From Ruminococcaceae bacterium HV4-5-B5C (GTDB lineage: Bacteria; Bacillota; Clostridia; Oscillospirales; Acutalibacteraceae): a stretch of DNA of 64,000 nucleotides. The stretch lies in the NCBI GenBank assembly GCA_900184925.1, contig FXYJ02000004.1, forward strand, positions 296,257 through 360,256. Direction: 5' to 3'. Shown one piece after another: positions 16,220 to 23,668 of the stretch. The notes under the pieces were generated by a model, which was not told the DNA's origin, ran no database searches, and worked only from the letters and a program-made list of their open reading frames with translations. The position numbers and the translations under genes are program-made. Position 1 is the first letter of the stretch. Every line of letters begins with the position of its first letter.

Positions 16220-16266
16220 AGGCCTGTATGGGTGCTCATCATTCAGCACCTATACAGGCCTTTTTG
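16220..16266 (+). terminator. Strong terminator of the short transcript
   Basis: A 17-bp stem (16220-16236 with 16245-16261, arm AGGCCTGTATGGGTGCT, one G-U pair) and an 8-base loop end in a T tract. No gene longer than about 30 codons lies between the promoter at 16009 and this terminator. Confidence 0.88.
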
Positions 16267-16538
16267 TTACGCTTTTACGTTTAAATATGGTGGGCGTTAT
16301 TGTGCCTAAACATACTCTGATTCAACGGATGAGGCGAGCATATTCTTAAGCTTTGTGCAGTTTTATTTCACGTCGGGCTGTTCGAGCGCATTTTAAGAGT
16401 TCACTTATTTATTTCAAAAAATATGTACGTATGTATGTACTTGAAAGTATTTCAAAATCGGTTTGGTTGGAATATAATATATTCTGTTCGAAAACGATCT
16501 GATATTTTTACGTGAAGCGACGACGAGGAGTTTAAAAA
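16267..16538. other. AT-rich leader region of the surface-protein gene
   Basis: No supported gene. It holds a TATAAT at 16482-16487 with no convincing -35, and a run of alternating GTAC/GTATG (16427-16441). Confidence 0.4.
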
Positions 16539-18170
16539 ATGAAAAAAAGGTTATTGGCAATTGTTCTTTCCGCGCTGGTTGGCACCGGATTTTCCGCAAT
16601 GGACTTTTCGGTAAGCGCCGCTGCTGTCGCCGCGACACTGACAAGCGTAAGCGGAACGGCTACGGGCTATCCCACGCTGCAGGATGCAGTCAACGCGGCA
16701 GCGGACGGCGGCATCATCACGCTCAACAAGGACGTAACGGAATCCGTGACCTATGCCGGAACGGCCGCTAAAACAGTGACTATCGACGGGCAAGGCCACA
16801 CCGTAACCGGCTTGGACGGGGATGTGAGTGACGACGGCCTCGGTATCTTTGCGCTTGAGGTAAGCGGTTCGGGTACACTAAAACTAAAGGATATTACATT
16901 GACAGGCGGAGCCAATGCAAGCACGGCGCCAACCGCGGGGATTGGAGCAAATGAGACGTTTACCGGCACCGTTGCGGATCTTGGCGCGGTTAAGGTCGTG
17001 GGTGGTGCGGGAGATACCAGCTGCGGCCTGTACTGCGCTCAGTCCTCAACCGGTACGATTGATGTAACAGAAGCTCTTGGCGCCGATGGCTATCCAAATA
17101 CAAGCTTTGGTATTTTGATGATGGGAAGCGGCACGATTAACGCGACCAAAGCGCAAGGCGGCAATGTAACAGGTGACCATCCGAGCAGTATGGGTGTTGC
17201 CAATTTCGGAACGGGCACTGTCAACGTCGACACTGCAATCGGCGGATCATCAACCAAAAACAGCTGTGGTGTGTTCGCCATCAACGGCTGTGTCAATGCC
17301 AATTCGGCTGTTGGCGGCAATATTACCGCTCAAAATGGCAGCTCTGTCGGCGTTTCGGTTATCAATGGAATTGTAAATGTGGGCACTGCCCTCTGCGGGA
17401 CTTATAACGGAGACGGCAACGGCTGTTATGCTGTGGAAACCAATAGCGGTTCTGCTGTTCTGAACGTTGGAACTGCGGGCACAACACATAGATATGAAGG
17501 GAGCAGGCTCAACGTCGGCGGCTCCGCCGTTCGCTCAATTGTGCTCAACGCAGGCAGCGGCACTACCTGCGTACTGGGAGCCATAACAGTCGCGGGTTCC
17601 GGCAACACAACAATCGGCACATTGCCGGGGGTCTATAAAAACAGCACAGCAGGAAGCTGGTTTAGCGACAAGACACTGAAGATAGCCTTCAGCGCCACCA
17701 CCGTGGATTCTCAGCCGACGGCTTTGTACAGTTCTTTCTATGGATTCACTGTTTCCGGCAAGATTACCGACAGTGACGGAAAAACACTCGCGGCGACATT
17801 GCAGCTTAAAAACGATGGAGCAAACATAGGTGCTCCGGTTACCGCAAACGCGAACGGCACTTATTCCCTTTCAGATATTCCTGTCGGCGACGGCTACACC
17901 ATAGCGGTATCAGCCAACGGCTATACGTCCGGTGTTATTGGGCCTTTCAATATAACGGGTTCCGATCTTTCATCCGGATTGGACTTGCAGCTTGCGAAAA
18001 TCGCCACAGATAACTCCGACAAAACGGCCCCAGGTAACACTTCCAATACCGGCAATCCTAAAACCGGGGACAACGATTTTTCATTTCTTCCGCTGATAGC
18101 ACTTGCGGTCGCTTCGCTTGGTACTTTCCTGGTCATTAAGGCCCGTAAGACAGACGAAAAGAAAAACTGA
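16539..18170 (+). CDS. Sortase-type surface protein, beta-helix-like with a CarboxypepD_reg-like domain
   Basis: The 543-residue protein is exported and cell-wall linked. Residues 1-28 are a signal peptide (MKKRLLAIVLSALVGTGFSA). Residues about 35-110 read LQDAVNAAADGG and TVTIDGQGHTVTG, as in pectate-lyase-like beta-helices. From about 130 to 300 short repeats rich in Gly, Ala, Asn and Thr follow (VNVDTAIGG, VNANSAVGG, VNVGTALCG), spaced about 20-25 residues, as in right-handed beta-helix proteins. Residues about 405-480 (VSGKITDSDGKTLAATLQL onward) are a carboxypeptidase-regulatory-like domain. The end carries NPKTGD, a hydrophobic segment and a KARKTDEKK tail: a sortase signal. Likely an adhesin or surface-layer component; ligand unknown. 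Confidence 0.82.
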   Translation: MKKRLLAIVLSALVGTGFSAMDFSVSAAAVAATLTSVSGTATGYPTLQDAVNAAADGGIITLNKDVTESVTYAGTAAKTVTIDGQGHTVTGLDGDVSDDGLGIFALEVSGSGTLKLKDITLTGGANASTAPTAGIGANETFTGTVADLGAVKVVGGAGDTSCGLYCAQSSTGTIDVTEALGADGYPNTSFGILMMGSGTINATKAQGGNVTGDHPSSMGVANFGTGTVNVDTAIGGSSTKNSCGVFAINGCVNANSAVGGNITAQNGSSVGVSVINGIVNVGTALCGTYNGDGNGCYAVETNSGSAVLNVGTAGTTHRYEGSRLNVGGSAVRSIVLNAGSGTTCVLGAITVAGSGNTTIGTLPGVYKNSTAGSWFSDKTLKIAFSATTVDSQPTALYSSFYGFTVSGKITDSDGKTLAATLQLKNDGANIGAPVTANANGTYSLSDIPVGDGYTIAVSANGYTSGVIGPFNITGSDLSSGLDLQLAKIATDNSDKTAPGNTSNTGNPKTGDNDFSFLPLIALAVASLGTFLVIKARKTDEKKN

Positions 18171-18261
18171 CCCCAGAGAATATTGCAAAAATCATGGAGA
18201 GCGTGCTGAGTATCTCATCATTCTAAAAGGCCCGGTCTTATTGTATGATTTTTGTTTCAAA

Positions 18262-18300
18262 AGAAGCTTCCGATCAAAAATGGTCGGGAGCTTCTTTTTT
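18262..18300 (+). terminator. Terminator of the surface-protein gene
   Basis: AGAAGCTTCCGATC pairs with GGTCGGGAGCTTCT (18262-18275/18282-18295) with a 6-base loop and a following T tract. Confidence 0.85.
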
Positions 18301-18382
18301 AGGAAAAGTGTGTACCTCATGTCAAACATAATAAAGGAGGGACCTGCACATAGAGTTTTTGCTTTTTGCTGCAATGATTTTG

Positions 18383-18391
18383 TGCTATACT
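18383..18391 (+). promoter_or_regulatory. Extended -10 element for the alanine-racemase-family gene
   Basis: TGCTATACT matches an extended -10 (TGn plus TATACT at 18386-18391); no good -35 is seen. It lies 60 bases before the gene. Confidence 0.4.
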
Positions 18392-18450
18392 CTATTTGTA
18401 TTATTAAAATAATGAAGGTGGGTCAATTGTCATCTTTTCGAGAGATACCG

Positions 18451-19629
18451 ATGAACGCATTTGGGCCTTTTCCTATTGTCCGTATTGTTGACAGAAAGGC
18501 CGTAGTCCATAATTACCAGCTGTTTCAGCAAAAAGTAAGCAAGACAAATACAATTTGCGCAGCTGTTTTAAAGGCAAACGTCCACGGTGCCAGAATGGAG
18601 TTGATCGCTCCGGCGCTGTATGAAGCGGGATGCAGAAATTTTTTTATTGAAGAAGTCTGTGAAGGAATTCAGCTTCGAAAAATTCTGCCCTATCGGGATG
18701 CGAAAATTTATGCAATGGCAGGGCTGCTGGATGGCGAAGAAACGTATTTCGTACGCTACCACATAACGCCCTGCTTAAATTGTTTGGAACAGATTGCGCG
18801 ATGGAATCAATACTGCGGAATTCACGGTAAAAACAACGCGGCAATCCATCTTGATACGCATATGAATCGAATCGGCCTGCTGGACGATGAAGTGGAGCAA
18901 TTAAGTCAGCACTTCAGCGAATTTGTCACAAATTTTGACGTAGAATTCTATATGAGCCATTTTTATGACATTAAGGGCGATGATCCAACCCATTGTTATG
19001 AACAGCTGGGCGTTTTACGAGAATATTTGAAAAAGCTCCCGAAGCGTCCTGTTTCGTTTGCTTGCACGGATAGTACAATTTTGCTGGACAACGCGACCTT
19101 CAACTTGGATATGGTCCGTATCGGAATTGGTTTGGTTGGCGGTGCGCCCAACAAAGCACACCCGATTGATCCGTCTGCCAGAGGTGCAATCGAAATCTAT
19201 GCGAAAATATCCCAGATAAAGGCAGTGAAAAAAGGACAGACCATTGGCTATGGAGGTTCGTACACGGCGAAGCGTGATATGCGAATTGCACTGGCACATA
19301 TCGGATATAAAGACGGCTATTTACGCTCTTTGAGTGAAAAAGACGATACACCCGTTGGTGCATATATGTGGCTTGCAGGATATCCTGTGCATGTAGTTGG
19401 TAAAATATCACTGGGTATGACCACGATCGATGTAACGGATGTGCCTCAAGAAATTCTCGACACCTATCATTATGTAGAAGTGATCGGGCCGAATGTAGAT
19501 ATAAAAGAATTGGCTGATATCACCGGATGCTATGAACTTTTAGCATCCCTTGGTCGGTTGAACACAAAAATAGCAGATTACACACTGGAAGAAATTGAAA
19601 GTATATCGGGAACAGAAATCATCCATTGA
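18451..19629 (+). CDS. Alanine-racemase-family PLP protein (divergent)
   Basis: The 392-residue protein follows the Alr plan: an N-terminal PLP barrel with the Schiff-base lysine in AAVLKANVHG (about residue 32), a phosphate-binding part near CTDSTILLDN and MVRIGIGLVGG (about 210-230), and a C-terminal beta domain with the catalytic tyrosine in IGYGGSYTA (about 270) and GYKDGY. The motifs depart from the usual VVKANAYGHG and PIGYADGY, so it may racemise another amino acid or be a weakly active paralogue. ATG 18451 has GAGAG 6 bases upstream; an in-frame TTG at 18426 behind AAGGTGGG is a competing start. It is a single-gene unit. Confidence 0.8.
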   Translation: MNAFGPFPIVRIVDRKAVVHNYQLFQQKVSKTNTICAAVLKANVHGARMELIAPALYEAGCRNFFIEEVCEGIQLRKILPYRDAKIYAMAGLLDGEETYFVRYHITPCLNCLEQIARWNQYCGIHGKNNAAIHLDTHMNRIGLLDDEVEQLSQHFSEFVTNFDVEFYMSHFYDIKGDDPTHCYEQLGVLREYLKKLPKRPVSFACTDSTILLDNATFNLDMVRIGIGLVGGAPNKAHPIDPSARGAIEIYAKISQIKAVKKGQTIGYGGSYTAKRDMRIALAHIGYKDGYLRSLSEKDDTPVGAYMWLAGYPVHVVGKISLGMTTIDVTDVPQEILDTYHYVEVIGPNVDIKELADITGCYELLASLGRLNTKIADYTLEEIESISGTEIIH

Positions 19630-19769
19630 CCGAGCAGTTCTCCCTTCCCCGCTCATGGATTTTTGTTTCCTCCTATGCTATACTATGATCCGGATTCCTG
19701 ATGCCGTTGATCGCGAACTGTTCCAGACAGCGTCATTCCCATAAACAAAGAACAGACAGGAGTTTATTT

Positions 19770-20144
19770 ATGCTTTTGATCTTTGCAATTATTTTCATTA
19801 CGCTCGCGCTGGTATTCTACACCATAGGTGTTTTCAGCGAAAAGTTTTCCGGGTCGCTTAAGGCATGGCATCTGGTAGTTTTCTGGCTTGGCCTTGTTTG
19901 TGACACAACAGGCACTTCATTAATGGGCAGACTTGCCGGAAGTGAACTGACGGTAAATTTTCACAGCATAACAGGCATGATTGCCATTGCGTTAATGGCA
20001 ATTCACGCGATATGGGCAACTGTCGTACTGCTGCGCGGCAGTGAAAAAAGCAAGCGTGATTTCCATAAATTCAGCATCTTTGTGTGGTTGATCTGGCTGA
20101 TTCCCTATATCTCAGGTATGATCTTTGGCGCTGTCGCGCATTAA
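19770..20144 (+). CDS. HsmA-like small membrane protein
   Basis: The 124-residue protein has four membrane segments (about 1-20, 33-50, 65-88 and 98-120). It keeps the pattern LAFVFYTIGVFSE..LK.WHL..FWLGL and a conserved FHSITGMIAIALMAIHA, which I associate with the HsmA/TIGR03987 family of unknown function; histidines at FHS, IHA and FHK suggest a heme or metal relation that I cannot prove. GACAGGAG lies before ATG 19770; frames that open earlier lack a ribosome site. A terminator follows. Confidence 0.72.
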   Translation: MLLIFAIIFITLALVFYTIGVFSEKFSGSLKAWHLVVFWLGLVCDTTGTSLMGRLAGSELTVNFHSITGMIAIALMAIHAIWATVVLLRGSEKSKRDFHKFSIFVWLIWLIPYISGMIFGAVAH

Positions 20145-20180
20145 GCTGCCGGATAAAGACCCCCGCCCGCGGACCTGACC

Positions 20181-20218
20181 CGCCCTTCCCCTTTTGGGGA
20201 AGGGCGCTTCGTTTTTTT
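20181..20218 (+). terminator. Terminator of the HsmA-like gene
   Basis: An 11-bp perfect stem CGCCCTTCCCC/GGGGAAGGGCG with a TTTT loop (20181-20206), then seven T residues at 20212-20218. Confidence 0.88.
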
Positions 20219-20281
20219 GCCGACGTTTATCCATATCTGACGGTATTCCCGGCATAAGATGCCTTTTGCTTATGATTTTGC

Positions 20282-20310
20282 TTGACAGATGACACGTTGT
20301 CATTTATAAT
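20282..20310 (+). promoter_or_regulatory. Consensus promoter of the TetR-exported protein operon
   Basis: TTGACA (20282-20287), a 17-base spacer and TATAAT (20305-20310): a full sigma-A consensus whose spacer contains an operator. Such a strong promoter needs repression. Confidence 0.88.
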
Positions 20311-20333
20311 TGTTTTCTGATGACACCCTGTCA
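20290..20333 (+). promoter_or_regulatory. Two TetR operators in and after the promoter
   Basis: TGACACGTTGTCA (20290-20302) lies between the -35 and -10; TGACACCCTGTCA (20321-20333) lies just after the transcription start. Both have perfect TGACA/TGTCA arms with 3-base centres, and centres are 31 bases apart, about three helical turns. The next gene encodes a TetR protein, so autorepression is very likely. Confidence 0.8.
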
Positions 20334-20361
20334 TTGAATGAATCGGAAAGTGTGATTTGTT

Positions 20362-20982
20362 ATGCCCAAAGATCTTTTTTTTGAAATCAATGAACAGAAA
20401 AAAGAAAGGATTCTGAAAGCCGCAGTCAGAGAGTTCTCAAACAGGAAATACGCGGAAGCTTCCATTAACCAGATTATAAAAGAGTCAGATATTTCAAGGG
20501 GAAGTTTTTACCAGTATTTTGAGGATAAAGATGACCTGTATTTCTATATCATCAATACGGTCGTCAATGAAACAGCGTATTCTTTCCTGAAAAAATTCGT
20601 TGCATCGCAGCCCGAGAATATCTTCTCCGTATATGAAGCCCTGTTTCACTATAATTTACAATTGCTGTCGGATCAAAAATACCAGGCGTTCTTTAAAAAC
20701 ATGTATTTGAGTCTGGATTATCGCCTTCAGCAAAAACTAAAAGAGATTTTCAGTTCAATACGGGAAGAATTGCTTCAAGGCAAGCTCGACGAACTGCGGG
20801 TAAATTCAGGATATGACGACCTGTTTTTTCAGGAACTTATGAATATTCTTGAGCTTAACAACAGAGATTTGCTGATGCAGTACATTTCCAGCCCTCTTGA
20901 CAAAACCCGGATTATGGAGATTTATCATCGAAGGATCCGGATCATAAACGGAGCCAAAAACACCGACACAAAAGGAGAATAA
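20362..20982 (+). CDS. TetR-family regulator, probably autoregulated
   Basis: The 206-residue protein has a TetR DNA-binding domain at residues about 14-62 (ILKAAVREFSNRKYAEASIN, then SDISRGSFYQYFEDKDDLYFY) and a helical sensor domain. It is the first gene behind a consensus promoter holding two TGACA-n3-TGTCA palindromes. A gene for an exported protein of unknown function starts 3 bases after its stop and is surely co-transcribed. AAGTGTG is the only possible ribosome site, so the regulator may be weakly translated. The ligand is unknown. Confidence 0.92.
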   Translation: MPKDLFFEINEQKKERILKAAVREFSNRKYAEASINQIIKESDISRGSFYQYFEDKDDLYFYIINTVVNETAYSFLKKFVASQPENIFSVYEALFHYNLQLLSDQKYQAFFKNMYLSLDYRLQQKLKEIFSSIREELLQGKLDELRVNSGYDDLFFQELMNILELNNRDLLMQYISSPLDKTRIMEIYHRRIRIINGAKNTDTKGE

Positions 20983-20984
20983 CA

Positions 20985-21734
20985 ATGCACAGACGGATCA
21001 ACAAAAAATTCATTCTGCTCTTCGGAATATTAATCGTCACAGTTTTAGCCATTGTTCTCTACCCGCTTCTACGTGGAAATACCAAAGAACAGTTCATGAG
21101 CGTTGCACAAAGCGAAGTCAGCAATCCAAAGCCTCAGGAAGTGAGAGGGAAGCCTTACAACGAGCTTTTGGTCGTTTACCGGTATTTTAATCAAATCAGA
21201 GCCGGCGTATATAATGACACCGGCGAGGGATACATCAGCGAGAAGGACTTTGCGGAGATCGACGCGAACGCTGTGAAAAAGCAATTCGGCGCAATGACTG
21301 TGATGAAAAACGGCCCCAGATTTTGGGTCATGGACGAAATCACCGGCTATTATAACGGAACCCCGCGTACCATCGACGGGTACAAAATGAATCAGCCGGG
21401 GATCTTGAATCTTTCTCTTGCGGATTTGAAAAACCGGTCTGCCTACAGTATCCACCAGGTGAACCGTAAAACCACATACACTTTCAAAAAAGGGCAAATG
21501 GTGTATGAACTGGTTTCCGATAAGAACGAAGTTTATACGATGCAGTCCGCTTCCCGCGAGATCGACAAAGACCTGACAATTTCAGATCTTAGTACTCTCG
21601 GTTCCCGATTGAAACTGCCGAAGGGCTGGACTTATCGTGCCCGAGTTCTTGATCAGGATGTTACCTACCATATTAACGGCACTGCCTACGTTATTCAGGA
21701 TGACCTAAACAACAGCTATCAAAAAAATCCTTAA
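20985..21734 (+). CDS. Exported or membrane-anchored protein of unknown function
   Basis: The 249-residue protein has one N-terminal hydrophobic segment (residues about 10-28, FILLFGILIVTVLAIVLYPL) that is a signal anchor, then an extracellular domain with no recognised family. The C-terminal part (DLSTLGSRLKLPKGWTYRAR through NGTAYVIQDDLNNSYQ) forms a compact block that I recall from uncharacterised proteins of Gram-negative bacteria too, though I cannot name them. GGAGAA precedes ATG 20985. It is co-transcribed with the TetR gene just upstream, which suggests a response to an envelope or chemical stress. A terminator with nested hairpins follows. Confidence 0.82.
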   Translation: MHRRINKKFILLFGILIVTVLAIVLYPLLRGNTKEQFMSVAQSEVSNPKPQEVRGKPYNELLVVYRYFNQIRAGVYNDTGEGYISEKDFAEIDANAVKKQFGAMTVMKNGPRFWVMDEITGYYNGTPRTIDGYKMNQPGILNLSLADLKNRSAYSIHQVNRKTTYTFKKGQMVYELVSDKNEVYTMQSASREIDKDLTISDLSTLGSRLKLPKGWTYRARVLDQDVTYHINGTAYVIQDDLNNSYQKNP

Positions 21735-21780
21735 AACCGGGAATTAGGAAAATGTCTCACATTCCCCGATAAGGAATCCG

Positions 21781-21843
21781 CAGGTTCCACATGCAGAAAA
21801 GGCCCCGCAATGGGGCCGTAAACCCGCATGCGGAACCTTTTTG
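21781..21843 (+). terminator. Nested-hairpin terminator
   Basis: An outer stem CAGGTTCCACATGC/GCATGCGGAACCT encloses a short GGCCCCGCAATGGGGCC hairpin and ends in five T residues. It may serve both convergent genes. Confidence 0.8.
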
Positions 21844-21859
21844 AACAAAACCGCTGTGC

Positions 21860-22084
21860 TCAGACGATGAACTTTTTCAGAGCTTCCGGCAGCTCCGGGC
21901 TGTCGGAATAAATCCGAAGCTCAATCGGTTTGGAAAGGTCGAGGCTGAAAATGCCCATGATCGATTTCGCATCGAGGATATGGGGCCCTTCCACAAGCTC
22001 GCACTCCGCTTCCGACTTGGAAATTACGGAGGAAAATTCCTTGACTTTTTCGACAGTGTCGATCAGAATCTGAACCGTAGTCAT
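21860..22084 (-). CDS. HPr-family protein lacking the phospho-histidine
   Basis: The 74-residue protein matches the second half of HPr/Crh: LDAKSIMGIFSLDLS holds the regulatory serine that HPr kinase modifies (Ser46 equivalent), followed by ELRIYSDS. At the place of the PTS active-site histidine (NKTGLHARPA in HPr) it reads DTVEKVKEFS, so no histidine can accept phosphate from PEP. It resembles Crh, which has glutamine there, and so could act in carbon-source regulation through serine phosphorylation only. It follows mgsA by 20 bases. Function beyond family membership is inferred. Confidence 0.78.
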   Translation of the reverse strand: MTTVQILIDTVEKVKEFSSVISKSEAECELVEGPHILDAKSIMGIFSLDLSKPIELRIYSDSPELPEALKKFIV

Positions 22085-22104
22085 GATCTATCCACTCTCT
22101 CTTC

Positions 22105-22587
22105 CTAAATCAGCCGGCTTTTTTCGCTGACGCGGTCGGCAACACTCTGTTTGAAATTGATAACCTGATGCTCATATTCCTGATTCATCAGCGGTGAACG
22201 GATCATAAAATCGGCGGTCGCGCGGTTGTTTGCGATCGGAATATCATAAACCTGCGCGATGCGAAGGAGCGCCTTGACGTCGGGGTCATGCGGCTGTGCT
22301 TCCAGTGGGTCGGAAAAAAAGACCACAAAGTCAATGACACCTTCCACGATTTTTGCCCCGATCTGCTGGTCTCCTCCGAGCGGACCGCTGTTATAACCCT
22401 TAACCGGAAGGCCTGTCTTTTCAGCGACAAGCCTTGCGGTTGTTCCCGTTCCGCAGAGGAAATGGTTCCGCAGAATTTCCTGATTCTGCTCGCACCACTC
22501 GATGAGCTCTTTCTTCTTCCCGTCATGGGCGATCAGCGCGATCGTTTTCTGTTTTGCTATGGTAAACGTAATATAAGAATCGTCCAA
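22105..22587 (-). CDS. mgsA: Methylglyoxal synthase
   Basis: MgsA turns dihydroxyacetone phosphate into methylglyoxal and phosphate, a bypass of lower glycolysis. The 160-residue protein shows IALIAHDGKK, the GTGTTA phosphate site (about 45-50), SGPLGGDQQIGA (about 66-77) with its catalytic aspartate, FFSDPLEAQPHDPDVKALLR, and IPIANNRATADF near the end. I chose the TTG at 22587 because GGAGGG lies 7 bases upstream; the frame is open further but with no ribosome site. The HPr-like gene follows directly, linking methylglyoxal formation to sugar-phosphate control. Confidence 0.93.
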   Translation of the reverse strand: MDDSYITFTIAKQKTIALIAHDGKKKELIEWCEQNQEILRNHFLCGTGTTARLVAEKTGLPVKGYNSGPLGGDQQIGAKIVEGVIDFVVFFSDPLEAQPHDPDVKALLRIAQVYDIPIANNRATADFMIRSPLMNQEYEHQVINFKQSVADRVSEKSRLI

Positions 22588-22672
22588 TCTGTTTCCCTCC
22601 AATCGATGTCGGCCTGTTGGAAAACGGCCCTTTGTCGAGCCGCCCCAAAACACAGTCATCTTTTCCGTGATG

Positions 22673-22710
22673 GAAAAAGGCCGCTGCCAGACGGACGTCC
22701 CGCAGCGGCC
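22673..22710 (-). terminator. Terminator of the transketolase operon
   Basis: GGCCGCTGC/GCAGCGGCC arms (22679-22687/22702-22710); on the minus strand the hairpin is followed by TTTTTCC. Confidence 0.85.
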
Positions 22711-22723
22711 TAAGAAACTGTTT

Positions 22724-23668
22724 CTATTTGGCCAGAACTTTTTTTGTCACTTCTTCAATATGAGAAGCACACAGGCCGTAGACTTCCAGCATCTCCCCGG
22801 CCGGTCCCGAATGGCCGAACTGGTCGTTCACGCCGATCTTCGTAACCGGAGCCGGATATTCTTCACTGAGAACGCTGCAGACGGCGTCGCCCAGCCCGCC
22901 GATCACATTGTGCTCTTCGACGGTAATAATCCTGCCGGTTTCCTTCGCGGCCTTGACAATAATGTCGCGGTCAATCGGTTTAATCGTGTGAATGTTGATA
23001 AGACGGGCGTCGATGCCTTGGTTTTCCAGACTCTTCACCGCTTCCAGCGCACGGGACACCATCAGGCCGGTGGCAACAATCGTAACGTCCTTGCCTTCAC
23101 GGAGCGTAATGCCTTTTCCGATCTCAAACTTATAATCGTCGGAGTTGTTGAAGCTTTCCACGGCAAGACGGCCAAGGCGCAGATAAACCGGGCCCTGATA
23201 TTCAACGGCTGCTTTTACCGCGGCCCGCATTTCATAGTGGTCGGCCGGGTTGAGGACAACCATGCCCGGGATGGAGCGCATCAGGGCAATATCCTCGAGG
23301 CACTGGTGGGTCGCGCCGTCTTCGCCGACGGAAATACCGGCGTGGGAACCGACGACCTTCACATTCAAATGCGGGTATCCGACTGAGTTGCGAACCTGCT
23401 CAAATGCGCGCCCGGCGGAGAACATGGCGAAAGAGTTCGCAAACGGAATCTTTCCGCACGTTGCAAGGCCTGCGGCCACGCCGACCATGTTGCACTCTGC
23501 AATGCCGCAGTCAATAAAACGCTCCGGATATTTTTCTTTAAAGAACACGGACTTTGTCGCTTCGGCAAGGTCTGCGTCCAGCACAACGATCTGTGGATAT
23601 TTTTCGCCGAGTTCGGCAATGGCAAGGCCGTAGCTTTCACGGGTTGCCTTTTTTACCATTTCCGCCAT
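22724..23668 (-). CDS. Transketolase, C-terminal half
   Basis: The 314-residue protein holds the pyrimidine-binding and C-terminal domains of transketolase. The catalytic glutamate is in FIDCGIAECNMVGVAAGL (about residue 53); GSHAGISVGEDGATHQ and IPGMVVLNPAD are transketolase-like, and VTKIGVNDQFGHSGPAGEML closes the C-terminal domain. With the N-terminal half it moves two-carbon units between ketose and aldose phosphates. The start ATG is directly after the stop of the N-terminal gene, with GGAGG inside that gene, so the two halves are translated in step. Two-gene transketolases are common in Clostridia. Confidence 0.94.
   Translation of the reverse strand: MAEMVKKATRESYGLAIAELGEKYPQIVVLDADLAEATKSVFFKEKYPERFIDCGIAECNMVGVAAGLATCGKIPFANSFAMFSAGRAFEQVRNSVGYPHLNVKVVGSHAGISVGEDGATHQCLEDIALMRSIPGMVVLNPADHYEMRAAVKAAVEYQGPVYLRLGRLAVESFNNSDDYKFEIGKGITLREGKDVTIVATGLMVSRALEAVKSLENQGIDARLINIHTIKPIDRDIIVKAAKETGRIITVEEHNVIGGLGDAVCSVLSEEYPAPVTKIGVNDQFGHSGPAGEMLEVYGLCASHIEEVTKKVLAK

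Noticed and set aside
16131..16349. A 72-codon plus-strand frame
   Set aside because: It runs through a strong terminator hairpin and has no ribosome site.
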